Assembly (NCBI RefSeq): GCF_033958435.1
Contig: NC_134152.1
Coordinates: forward strand, 23,286,001-23,350,000
Direction: 5' to 3'
From: Carettochelys insculpta
Lineage: Eukaryota > Chordata > Testudines > Carettochelyidae
Length of the DNA stretch: 64,000 nucleotides
The notes below the pieces were generated by a model that worked only from the letters and a program-made list of their open reading frames with translations, was not told the DNA's origin and ran no database searches. The translations under genes were made by a program, and so were the position numbers. Positions 1 through 10,390 of the stretch are shown here, piece after piece. Each line of letters begins with the position of its first letter. Within the stretch, counting starts at the first letter, position 1.

Positions 1-57
1 GCGCGCCGCTCCCTTGCGCGCTCCTGGCCACATGCGCGATCCGGTCCCTGCCAGTTC
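1..57 (+). repeat. Left inverted terminal repeat of the DIRS element (partial)
   Basis: Position x pairs with 3416 minus x on the opposite strand over most of this stretch, for example GCGCGCCGCTCCC at 1-13 against 3403-3415. The match decays beyond about base 57. The outer part of the repeat is cut off by the window edge. Confidence 0.88.
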
Positions 58-120
58 CTCTTAACCACCGTCGGCTGCAGACGAAATCCGACTAGGCTAT
101 GGCCAAGTTAGCGTATTCAG

Positions 121-959
121 TGGTTTTTAGTTGTTTTCTTTAAAAGTTCTCAAGGGGCCAAAGGCCACAAGTTTGACACACAGATCCAGGGCTGCGCCAT
201 CACTACCATCGCACAAGGTCATCCGAAGCAGCTATTCCACCATCGCCTCCGACCATTCTACGACCGGTGGCAAAGGATCACCACAGACAAATGGGTGCTG
301 GAGATCATAGCCACGGGGTACGCCATCCCCTTCCAGTCGCTCCCACTGCCACGACCTCCACCCAGGCCTCACCTCCAGGAGGCCTCCCATGTAGTGAGGC
401 TCAAGCAGGAGGTAGACCATCTCATGCTCATAGGGGCAGTGGAAAGAGTGCCGGAGCAACTGCAAGGAAAAGGGTTCTACTCGAGGTACTTCCTCACGGA
501 GAAAAAGACAGGAGGCTGGAGGCCCATCTTAGATCTTCGAGGCGTCAACCGGTACCTGCGCAAGCAACGCTTTCGGATGATCACAATCGCCTCCATCCTT
601 ACGGCACTAGACGATGGAGATTGGTTCGCAGCCCTCGACTTACAAGACGCGTATTTTCACATAACTATCCATCTGGCTCACCGACGATTCCTCCGGTTCA
701 TGGTAGGCAAAGAACATTTTCAATACAAAGTCCTACCATTTGGCCTCTCCTCGGCCCCCAGAGTCTTCACCAAGACCTTGGCAGTGGTGTCAGCCTACCT
801 GCACAGACGGGGTATTTATATTCCCGTATCTGGATGACTGCCTACTCAAAGGGGCCTCGAAGGAGGAGGTACTACGCATGATACGCGTCACAGCAGGCAC
901 GTTCTCTTCGCTCGGCCTGGTTATCAATCTGGCAAAATCAAAGATAGACCCCCACACAG
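121..959 (+). pseudogene. DIRS reverse transcriptase domain, frame-shifted
   Basis: The frame starting at 121 is open to 837 and reads as the RT fingers and palm: YSRYFLTEKKTGGWRPI near 480-530, LDLQDAYFHI near 634-663 (first catalytic Asp), then LPFGLSSAP near 733-760. Just before 821 the reading moves to another frame, where the catalytic box YLDD follows (about 827-838). At about 945-960 it moves again into the frame of the RNase H domain. Two shifts within about 140 bases mean no continuous RT protein can be made from this copy. Residues encoded around 166-200 (KGHKFDTQIQG) resemble the end of a gag-like region and suggest an internal deletion joined the 5' leader to the start of RT. The domain call is confident; where gag ended is inference. 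Confidence 0.82.
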
Positions 960-2117
960 GACATAGAGTTCATAGGGGCACACACAAATTCTATTACAAC
1001 GAGAGTGTATCTACCAGAGACACGCTTTCGGGCCATCGGCTCCCTCGTGCAAGTCATCACCTTCAGCCCTACGGTGCCGGTTCTGACGTGCTTGCAGCTA
1101 CTGGGCCACATGGCAGCAGCGACATTCGTAGTACAGAACGCCAGGTTACACATGCGCAGCATGCAACCCTGGCTGGTGAGCATATACAAACCGTCAGCAC
1201 ACACCGTTCACGGGGTGGTGTCGCCCACAACAGAGATGCGCAAATCTCTGCAGTGGTGGGTAAACCCCAAGAACTTGCTAACAGGGGTACCCTTCCACCA
1301 ACCACAAATATCTGTTTTTCTTACTACAGATGCCTCCCTCATAGGGTGGGGAGCACACATGGGCGAAGAGGTGACGCAAGGGCTGTGGTCCTCCACGGAG
1401 CAGTCACTGCACATAAATATACTGGAGCTCAGAGCAGTGTTCAACGCCTGCAGACACTTTCGAGACCATATACAAGGCAAAGTAGTCGGGATCAGTACAG
1501 ACAATACCTCCACCATGTTTTATATAAATCGGCAAGGAGGAGCTTGGTCCCCTGCCTTATGTGCAGAAGCAGTCCGGTTATGGAACTGGTGCATGGCAAA
1601 CAATATAATCTTGAAAGCCTCGTACTTACCAGGCGCTCACAATGTGAAGGCAGACCAGCTGAGCAGGCGTTTCACACTCACGCACGAGTGGCAGATCCGT
1701 CCCGATCTGCTACGACCGATTTTTCACGCATGGGGTTTTCCCCAGATAGACCTGTTTGCCACGCAACACAACAAGAAGTGCCCACGATTCTGCTCCAGGG
1801 CAGGACTGGGACGGGGGTCCCTGGGGGACGCATTCGCAATCTCCTGGAGGGGCCCCCTGCTTTACGCTTTTCCTCCCACAGTTCTGATCCACAAAGTCCT
1901 GCAGAAAGCCAGGAGGGAAGGAGCCCGAATGATCCTGATCGTCCCAACGTGGGATCGACAGCAATGGTTCCCCCTACTCCTGCGCATGTTGGACCGTCCA
2001 CCGATGCCCCTTCCGGTGGCGCCGGATCTGCTCACGCAAGCCCAGGGGTCCATAGTGCACCCACACCCCCAAGGCCTGCGACTACAAGTGTGGTTAATCC
2101 ATGGCTCAGCTCCCTAG
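960..2117 (+). pseudogene. DIRS RNase H and methyltransferase-like region
   Basis: This frame resumes the RT C-terminus (VYLPETRFRAIGSL) and runs open to a stop at 2115-2117. It contains a Ty3-type RNase H with the four acidic positions visible: TTDAS, ELRA, STDN and KADQLSR. After it comes the conserved DIRS block beginning IDLFAT and including AFPP and LIVPTWDRQQWFP, which is usually described as methyltransferase-like. The frame itself is uninterrupted, but it is cut off from the upstream RT by a shift near 945-960, so it is called a pseudogene. Its last 30 or so bases overlap the start of the recombinase domain in a different frame, which is the usual DIRS arrangement. Confidence 0.8.
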
Positions 2118-3145
2118 AGAGCACATGTACGGAGGAAGTGCAACAAGTCCTAGAAAGTAGCAGGAGGACTTCCACCAGGAAGACCTACAAGCAGAAATGG
2201 ACTCGCTTCACGGCATGGTGTTCTACCAAACAGCTAGCCCCCCTTTCGGTGCCTATACCTGTAATATTAGAGTATTTACTGGACCTCAAGAGAGAAGGAC
2301 TCTCACTATCCTCGTTAAAGGTCCACCTTGCTGCCATTTCGGCATTCAGACACGAAGAGGAAGGGCACACGGTGTTCGCCCATCCCATGGTTACCAGGTT
2401 CCTCAAAGGGTTGGTAAATCTATACCCCCCTCGGAAACCGCTTCCACCTTCGTGGAACTTGGACCTGGTGCTTAATGCGCTAACGGGACCACCGTTCGAG
2501 CCTTTGGCCACGGTTTCCCTCCGCCTCCTTACGATAAAGACGACCTTTCTTCTCGCAATCACGTCGGCTCGCAGGGTGAGCAAGCTTGCGGCAGTTATGG
2601 CAACGCCACCCTGCGCTGTGTTTTCCAAGGAGGCGGTAACCATACGGCTGCATCCAGCCTTTGTTCCCAAAGTTTCTTCTGAGTTTCACATTAACGAACC
2701 TATTGTTTTACCCTCGTTTTATCCAAAGCCTCATAACTCTAACAAAGAGGCGCGCCTACACCTCCTGGACGTGAGGAGGGCGCTAGCCTTCTATATAGAC
2801 AGGACCAAGTCCTCCCGGAAAATGGATAGACTCCTAGTCTCTCTCGCTCCCAAATCAAAAGGAGAAGGTCTCTCTTCGCAGAGAATCTCAAAGCACATCG
2901 TATCCTGCATAAAAGTGTGCTACGAACTCAAAAAGACTCCTTTACTGGCCACGCCCAGGGCTCATTCCACTAGGGCGGTGGCGGCATCAACAGCCTTTTT
3001 CAAGGGCGTTGTGCTAAAAGACATTTGCAGAGCGGTGACCTGGTCATCCTATGACACCTTCGCCAAACATTACGCCCTTCACAGGGTATTCCAAGAGGAT
3101 ACACGTCTCTCGACAGCGGTCCTCTCGGGGACAAGCTGCACATAA
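2090..3145 (+). CDS. DIRS tyrosine recombinase (YR), open
   Basis: This phage-integrase-fold recombinase inserts the circular DIRS DNA intermediate. The frame has been open since 740, but only the part after about 2090 reads as recombinase; upstream it is an overlap of the RT/RNase H region. Visible parts are an N-terminal SAM-like helical domain (TSTRKTYKQKWTRFTAWC, about 2169-2222), the catalytic domain with the first Arg in ITSARRVSKL, the HxxR pair in HSTRAVAAS, and the nucleophile Tyr in FAKHYAL, followed by a stop at 3143-3145. All members of the R-HxxR-Y set are present with no internal stop, so this domain may still encode a complete protein although RT is broken. Expression is unknown. 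The start used is uncertain because DIRS YR frames often lack an obvious initiator. Confidence 0.8.
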   Translation: MVNPWLSSLESTCTEEVQQVLESSRRTSTRKTYKQKWTRFTAWCSTKQLAPLSVPIPVILEYLLDLKREGLSLSSLKVHLAAISAFRHEEEGHTVFAHPMVTRFLKGLVNLYPPRKPLPPSWNLDLVLNALTGPPFEPLATVSLRLLTIKTTFLLAITSARRVSKLAAVMATPPCAVFSKEAVTIRLHPAFVPKVSSEFHINEPIVLPSFYPKPHNSNKEARLHLLDVRRALAFYIDRTKSSRKMDRLLVSLAPKSKGEGLSSQRISKHIVSCIKVCYELKKTPLLATPRAHSTRAVAASTAFFKGVVLKDICRAVTWSSYDTFAKHYALHRVFQEDTRLSTAVLSGTSCT

Positions 3146-3189
3146 TCCGATTACCCACCTCCTATCTTGGGTTACTGCTGGGTAGTCAC

Positions 3190-3290
3190 CTAATGTGGAG
3201 CACCCACAGGGACACTCGAAGAAGAAAGAAAGGTTACTCACCGTAGTAACGGTGGTTCTTCGAGATGTGTCCCTGTGGGTGCTCCACTAC
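3190..3290 (+). repeat. DIRS internal complementary region (palindromic)
   Basis: GTGGAGCACCCACAGGGACA near 3194 is answered by TGTCCCTGTGGGTGCTCCAC near 3269-3288, giving a foldback of about 95 bases. The middle (GGTTACTCACCGTAGTAACG) is the reverse complement of the extreme right end of the element at about 3520-3546. In DIRS replication the internal complementary region aligns the two termini during circle formation. Confidence 0.85.
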
Positions 3291-3553
3291 CCGCCCATCC
3301 TCCCCACTTCGGATCTCGGTTTAGTGTTTTGCAGGAGCATCCGAGGCGGTTGGTCAAGGAACTGGCGGGGACCGGATCGCGCACGTGGCCAGGAGCGCGC
3401 AAGGGAGCGGCGCGCGCCGGCGCGTGCGCGGTCCGGCAGAAACTGCTTGGAAGATCCGATCTGCGGTGCCGGGCGAGTCCAACACCTAATGTGGAGCACC
3501 CACGGGGACACATCTCGAAGAACCACCGTTACTACGGTGAGTAACCTTTCTTT
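3290..3553 (+). repeat. Right inverted terminal repeat of the DIRS element
   Basis: This GC-rich terminus contains the complement of window positions 1-57 at 3359-3415. It ends with GTGGAGCACCCACGGGGACA and a segment complementary to the internal region, running out at about 3553 where similarity to the internal copy stops. Confidence 0.82.
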
Positions 3554-5629
3554 TCAACTGTGGATATCCTTGACTGTGAAAAGCAGGCTCTTGAGTCCTG
3601 TCAATTGTATGCAATTGCTTGGCAAAGCTAGGAGGCAGAAGCCACAATAGGAGTTATTCATAGAGAAGGAAAAAATAATTGGCTGGACTGGAGTTGAATA
3701 GTGGGTTTTTGCATCTAGCATAGTAGCCAGGAGTTTCTGGAAAAGGGAGAAGAGACAGTTCTTTATTCATTTTGGCAGTTGGGGGATTTAGGTATGCTGA
3801 AGCTTCATTTTGTCAGACAGGTGCTAGCCTAAGGGCCTTGGGAGCATCTTAGGAAGAAGCTCAGTATTTTTTCTTATCATCGTGGAATATCCTGCAGTTG
3901 CAATCACTCATGGACGCATTGTCTCCACATTTGCTAAGGGAATGATTCTGCCCCAGCCCTGGGCTGCATCTATCAATAAGTAGCTTTCTGTTAAAATATT
4001 CAAACTCCATTATTTTGAAAATAATTCTGCAGTTTAGATTTTATTTTTGTAATATCTTTTCAGCCCTCCTCAATCCTTAAAAAATGTTCAGAATTCCATA
4101 TAAGTGGTTTTCATTTAAGGATTTCAGTTACCTTTTTATGGGGGGTGGGGGGCCTTCATCAAAGCAACCCTTAAATTTTTTTTTTGCATAATTTATGAAG
4201 TGCACGAAAACTCAGACCAAAATACATGTAAACATAGAAACAACTGGATAGCACTAATCTCCTATATTTGAGATGATTTTTGATCGATGCCTTTATCATG
4301 ATTGGTGGGAGACAATATGCTAATTGTTTAACATAGTTACCTGTTGTAGCTCAGATCTCGTTTGGTGATCTGTGCGGATGGACTGTTATGCCCATGCAGA
4401 TCCCTGTTGATTTCAGTGGCCCTGGGGCAGTGGCACTTGCTGAAGTGTAAATAATGAAGTGGGGAGCAGCTAACTAGAGATCTCACCTTGATTTGTGGTG
4501 TCATTCACAACATACTGCTGAAGTGGTATTTTTAACTTGCAGTTCACCTTCAAAATATGGGTTTGACTGAGAAAGCATGTTAAATTCATTTTTTGGAAAC
4601 TAAGATTGGAAAATTCAAACTTAGAAGATATACAAGCATAACCTACCTTGTATTTGTCTGTTTTCTTAACTGAAGATTTTAAATTTTTATAGCATAATTT
4701 TATTATGCTAAGCTTTAAATTATTTGCAATTGGTTGATACTACAGAGAATGTATTAAGCTTCGCAAAATGTTTAGTACATATGGAGGTTGTAAATAAAAT
4801 ACCTAATTACCAAATGCCTACAATTAAGCTACTCAAATAATATGGACTGGATGTATAAATACAGTTCATTTAGGTGGAATGCATTTGTGGGAAATTTTAC
4901 TCAAAGCATTTTCTTCTTTGCATGGGAGAGCATCATGGTTGAACTTTGTGTTACTTAAGGAATACTATAGTTTCATGGACCTTAATAAGGAGGAGCAAAG
5001 ATTTGCAGTGCTAGGTTTTAAGCTTTATAACAAGTCATAAGAAAGGACAGATCTATAAATGTTACATATTTCTTACCCTGTCTCTGAGCCTTTGAGCAGA
5101 TTAATCTAGTGAGCTAAAATATTGGGTAAACCGCTTTCACGTGAAGCAGTTAGGCATGAGGATAGTCATATGGTAAGAGAAACAGTGCAGCTGGTGTCAC
5201 TGCTCACGTCAGAGTATCAGGTCAGAATGGAATCAAGGATGCTACAGGTAACCTTTCCAAAAGTGCCTAAGATGTATCAGGGGAATTTTTTACAGTGATT
5301 CAAGTTAAGTACATGCAGGCTCTTTACAGGATTGGGTTTACAAGTCTAAATCCCATTTTCAAAGTCACTTTTTAAAATAACTGACGTAGGAGTCTAACTC
5401 TTAAAGTATATTGTGAAAGTTACAGTACATACTAAGAAGCACACTTTTTGGCTATTCTGTATGAAACTTATTTGGGTAGTCATGTGAAGCAATTGAACTG
5501 TAAGATTAGATGATCATATTGACTGTTAAAATATCTTAAATTCCTTTCAAGTCACTAAGCAGTATCTACTGTTTAGATGCTCTATCGTTGCACTTTTGGA
5601 GCTGTCCAACATGTAGCTAATGTGTAGGG
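3554..5629 (+). other. KDELR2 intron 1, left part, no recognised content
   Basis: This is AT-rich sequence without coding signal on either strand. I see no intact element here. No KDELR2 exon 1 (which should encode the MNIFRLTGD-type start) was found anywhere upstream of 6831. Confidence 0.6.
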
Positions 5630-6401
5630 CAGGGTTGTGCAAATTGGGGGGCATGCCCTCTTGGGGTCGGTGCAAAATTTCAGAAGCGGGGGTGCAGCAC
5701 AGTTGCGACCTCCCCACCCCACAACCAGGCCTGCTGCTGCCTCATCACAGCTTCTGTCAGCTTGGTGCTGCCTGCCTTCGTTTTCTGGCTTCATTTCCAG
5801 TCTCTCCCGCGCACTGGAATCATTTCCAGTCTCCTAGCATGTGAGCAAGCTGGGAGGTGCGTGTAGCAGAGGCAGCTGAGTGGGGATAAACTTCTACCAG
5901 GACAGCCCCTTTGTTCAGCATCCCAGAGACAGTTCAGGCTCTTTTAGTGTGATTATGTTGATCTTTTGTTTTGTTCTTTTAATTTCTCCTGGGCAGACTG
6001 GAGAACTGGGAGGCGGGGGACGGGGGAGAGGCAACAGGTCTTTAAGCAGCAGGGAGCTGTTGATGTGCCCCTTCCCCCCGCCCCCAGCATGAGAATGGGT
6101 GGGGCAGGCTTTTGAAACATCAAGGTAGAGTTTTATATAAAGCACTCTCCTTTTCATTCAAAAATGTGAAATATTATTTTATGTATGTATATTCACATTT
6201 ATATTTTGATTGATAAAGTTTTTACATTTGACATACTTATGTCTTGGTGAAAGGTTGTTTTTTTTTTTGTTTTTTTTGTTTTTTTTTATATTAAGATAAC
6301 TGAAATTTCCATTGGGTCAGATTTTATTAGACTGGTTGGGGGGCTCCAGCTAATTGCAAGGCCAAAAAGTGGGGCCCAACATAAAAAGTTTGCTCACCCT
6401 G
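5630..6401 (+). mobile_element. Non-autonomous hAT DNA transposon with 7/8 target duplication
   Basis: The ends are CAGGGTTGTGCAAA on the left and TTTGCTCACCCTG on the right, imperfect inverted repeats of hAT type. Flanking octamers are GTGTAGGG (5622-5629) and GTATAGGG (6402-6409), a target duplication with one mismatch. The 772-base interior has no transposase frame. It lies in KDELR2 intron 1. Confidence 0.72.
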
Positions 6402-6831
6402 GTATAGGGAAATGTGACAATAGTTGTTACAATACAAAGCTAATTCTGATTAATATGACTGAGCTCTGCTATGTAGAAACTACTAGCAGTGATACCAGTA
6501 GGCACAACTTCCAAAAGTATGATCTGCAAACTGTACGTGCTGTCAGTGAATGGCTTTTAATAACTTTCACTAAATCTTGTATCCTGCTGGCACCTTTTCC
6601 ACTGCAGAATTTAGTGATGCCAGTGCCTCTATGATGATCTCACTAAGGTGTGCAAACTCATGACGCTGTTGGTGCTTCCCTTAGTTTTGAGAAATTAGTC
6701 TCTCTTCTTCTTTATGTGGTCAGCCTATTTGGAAATTAGGGATATTCTCCTAAACTTGCACCATTTACTTCTCAACTTTAGCAGTATATATTGTGCTTTG
6801 TTATATATAATAATTTCATTTATTGCTTTAG

Positions 6832-6932
6832 GTATTTCTGGAAAAAGCCAGCTTCTCTTTGGTCTGGTCTTCACTACCCGTTACCTGGATCTCTTCACTT
6901 CATTCATTTCATTGTATAACACATCTATGAAG
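6832..6932 (+). CDS. KDELR2: KDELR2 coding exon 2
   Basis: The acceptor is TTGCTTTAG and the donor AAG|GTACAG. The exon begins with two bases that complete the Gly31 codon and encodes residues 32-64, including Arg47 and Asp50. Confidence 0.95.
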
Positions 6933-9861
6933 GTACAGTATATGTATAAGTGAGAAAAGCTAATCATTGTTTTGTGTACACACAGTTCTTCCCTTGACAG
7001 AAGCCCTTTGTGGTATGTGGTGGACTATTGCATAGGTAACTTAAAGGAATAGGGTGCTTCAAAGTGTATGGGATTTTGCACTCAGTAGAAATGCTCTTTA
7101 CCACCAAAGAAACCTTCTAAAACCTGTTACTTTGACGAACTATGACATCTAGATCAAGTGAAGGTGCAACTGTAAAAAACGAGAGATTTCTTAGAGAATG
7201 TGTAACAAACTGGACTTTTATTAATGTCACATGAACATTGCAAGATTATAAAGTAAAATACATATTGATTTTTACAAACAGGTAAATTGAAGCACAGATA
7301 ACTGGCTTCCCCAAAGTTGCTTAGGAGTTAAACAGCAGAGTTAGGAATATACCCTGAAATCTTGAGTCCTAGTCCAGCATGCTACCTACCACTAAATTAC
7401 ATTTCTTCAGCTTTCATATTCACTTTGATGCGTGTACTCTGGTCATTGATGGGTGTTATGTTTTGTCACTGTGGACATACATTTATTAAACTATCTTTTT
7501 ATTTTTAATTTTTAAATATTTTCTGCATAGGCTGACAAAGCAGTAGAATAAAGCACACTGTGTACGGTATTATGGGTAGTCACTGATAGAAAAGGAAATA
7601 GAAATCAACAGTTCAGGGCTTCTAGCCATGTGCTCTTTCTCTATACTGTATGGCTTTTAAAGTTTTAAAAGATCAGTTCTGCTGAGTAAAACATGATGCT
7701 GTAGCTACATGACAACGCATGAATAAGGATCAGATCTGTGTTTCTGTTCACTGTATAAACTTTCTAATATCCATGTTGCACTGTAATCTTCCATCATTCA
7801 TAACTGCATATTTTTCAAAACTCCCAAAGTGTATACTCTTAATGGATTATGTATATGTACAATTTTAAGTTAAAATACTTGGCAGTTTTTTGTGTTCCCT
7901 TCAATTTTTCTATAAGAAAGGAATTTTTTTCTGCCAGTTCTCTCAACCAAACATCTGAAAAAGTGTTGTTGAAACTTCCTTTAGTCACTGGTAGCCAGAT
8001 GTAAGGTGTGTAAGTGTAGACCTAAAAATGAAGAGGATTATTATGGAAACTGCCTGGCATCTTATGTGACAGAAGTCAGCAGGTTGTAACTTCTAAAATT
8101 ATTTAGATTAATAACCATAGAAACAAAAGTCATTAGCTTTTGAATTAGCACTCTGAGTGGAGTGAAACATCTTTCACTTCTTGGTGTTTTTAGTGTCATG
8201 TAGACAGGCAGTAAGCCTGTGGGCTTTTTTTAAATAGCTATAGTTGTTAGGGAGTACATCATTACATCTTCTGTTTTGTTTTACTAGCTTATCTACATTG
8301 CTTGCTCATATGCCACTGTATACCTGATCTACATGAAATTTAAGGCTACCTATGATGGAAACCACGATACGTTCCGAGTGGAGTTTCTGGTGGTTCCTGT
8401 TGGTGGACTCTCGTTTCTTGTCAATCATGACTTCTCCCCTCTAGAGGTTGGTTGAGGTTATTTCTCATAATTGAAGTTTGTTGGTTTTGTGTAAGATTGT
8501 GAAGATGATATAACTTTATGTAAAATATGCTTTCAACAGTTATAAATGTTTCAGTGTGAAAAAATATTTTGAAGACATCCTGGACATAGGGATACTTCTA
8601 AAAACGCGTTTTTAAAATACATCCTGTGACAGGTATGGTGGTCTTTCACCCCTACACACATGTACATTCTGTACTTCAGTCAGAATTTAGTTGTGTAAAG
8701 AATAAAGTTTATGGATGTTTACAGACTCGTTCTAGTGCTCAAATTGTCACCTCATGGCTTTATCAAACAAAATGAAGTATTGGTCCCCTGGCTCTCATGG
8801 CTGTGATATTAATCCAGCAAGCATCATTTGTCTTCTGTTTTCTGGCATGTTTCCAGCTTGCCACACTGGCAGCCAATGAGTATTTAGTGACATCCGGTGA
8901 AACCAAAGTTACAAAACTTCTGCCTTGTTATGCTATGTTACAAACTTCTACCCTGTGTCTAGACAAGCCCCTTCCTTTTGGAAGGGGTATGTTAATGAGG
9001 GGGTTTGAAAGATGCTAATGAGGAGCTGCCATGAATATGCAGTGTCTCATCACCATAATGGTGGCCTCGCAGCGGTTCGAAATTGCGGCTTTCGAATCAC
9101 GTGCTGCCCGTGGAGACTGGGACCTTCCAAAAGGACATCCCCCTCCCCCAGTTTTTGAAAGCCCCTTCTTCCTAACACCAGATAGGAAGCAGGGACTTTC
9201 GAAAACTGGGGGGTCCTTTCGGAAGGTCCTCATCTCCACAGGCAGCATGTGATTTGAATTGCCGTAGCTGTCATTATGCTAATGAGGTGCTACATATTCA
9301 TGGAGCGCCTCATTAGCATCTTTTGAACCCGCTCCTTAACGTGCCCCTTCCAAAAGGAAGGGGCTCGTGTAGAATCAGCCCTAGAGTATTTGAAGGAATT
9401 GTAGCTACACTCAAAATACAGTAAATATATTCAACAGCACAGAGAAAAAACACGTCACGGTAGTATAAAATATATTTTCCTGTATATATTTTAATTGGAA
9501 TTAAACTAATTTTTCCAGACCAGTGCTTGTTGAATAGTAACAGAGAGGTATCCCTGTTAGTTTATATTCTAACAAAATCTGAAGAAGTGGGTCTGTCTCA
9601 TACCTAATAAACCATTTTGTTAGTCTTTAAAGTGCTACGTGACTTCCAGTTTGATTTTTCTAGAGCATGATGCTTCCTTCATGAAGGAAAGTATCTTAAT
9701 ATTGTCCTGATGTTCTTCACTGCAACTAGGGCTGTCAAGGAATTAAAAGCATTAATTGCGATAAATCGTGCTGTTAAACCAACACCCACAGAAAGCACAC
9801 AGTGTGTAGCTATACAAACACACAGACACACAGTGTATAGCAGCACAATCTTATCCAGAAT

Positions 9862-9892
<31 letters not shown>

Positions 9893-10326
9893 GAGCGTGT
9901 AACAGAGCAGATGCACATACACTCAGAGGCTACAGTTATACTACAGCAGTCTGCTAACAGAAGTCACTGTCAGAAGAGATTTCCTGACAAAACTTCTGTC
10001 GACAGGGTGCGGTCACACACACAAGCCAGCCAGAAGAGTGCTCCACTCTGTTGACAGAGGCCAGGCTGTCCAACAGCTCTCTTGACAAAACAGGAACCCA
10101 GAAGCACAGCAGACAGGGCTGCCCATAGGATGCCCTGTCTGAGGAAAGACCCCTCCCCTGGGTGCCCACACAGCTTTTTTGTCAACAGAGTCTGTCGACA
10201 GCAGCACTATGCCTCATGGCTGAGAGGCAGAAAGTGGCCAGCAAAAGTGCTGAGCTTTGCTGACAAAACCAAGGTTTTGTCTTCAAAACACAATAGCATA
10301 ACTGTAGCCTTAGCGTGCGTGTGTGT

Positions 10327-10390
<64 letters not shown>

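Larger units (their letters stand above)
1..3553 (+). mobile_element. DIRS-type tyrosine-recombinase retrotransposon, left end outside window
   Basis: This is a DIRS-like retroelement, a class that integrates with a tyrosine recombinase instead of an integrase. Positions 1-57 are the reverse complement of about 3359-3415, giving inverted terminal repeats. Between them lie reverse transcriptase, RNase H, a methyltransferase-like region and a tyrosine recombinase, followed by an internal complementary region at about 3190-3290 whose sequence recurs at the right end. By symmetry about 138 bases of the left terminus lie upstream of the window. Only about 100 bases separate the left repeat from the RT frame, so most of gag is missing. 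RT carries two frame changes; the recombinase frame is open. It lies upstream of KDELR2 exon 2 in the same orientation, probably inside KDELR2 intron 1. Confidence 0.9.

Noticed and set aside
1..70. CpG-rich start of the window as a gene promoter or KDELR2 first exon
   Set aside because: The sequence is the inverted terminal repeat of the DIRS element, and the same CpG-rich words occur at 3359-3415.
740..3145. An 801-codon open frame read as one large protein
   Set aside because: Only 821 to about 950 (RT) and about 2090-3145 (recombinase) read as real domains in this frame. The middle is the off-frame overlap of the RNase H region.
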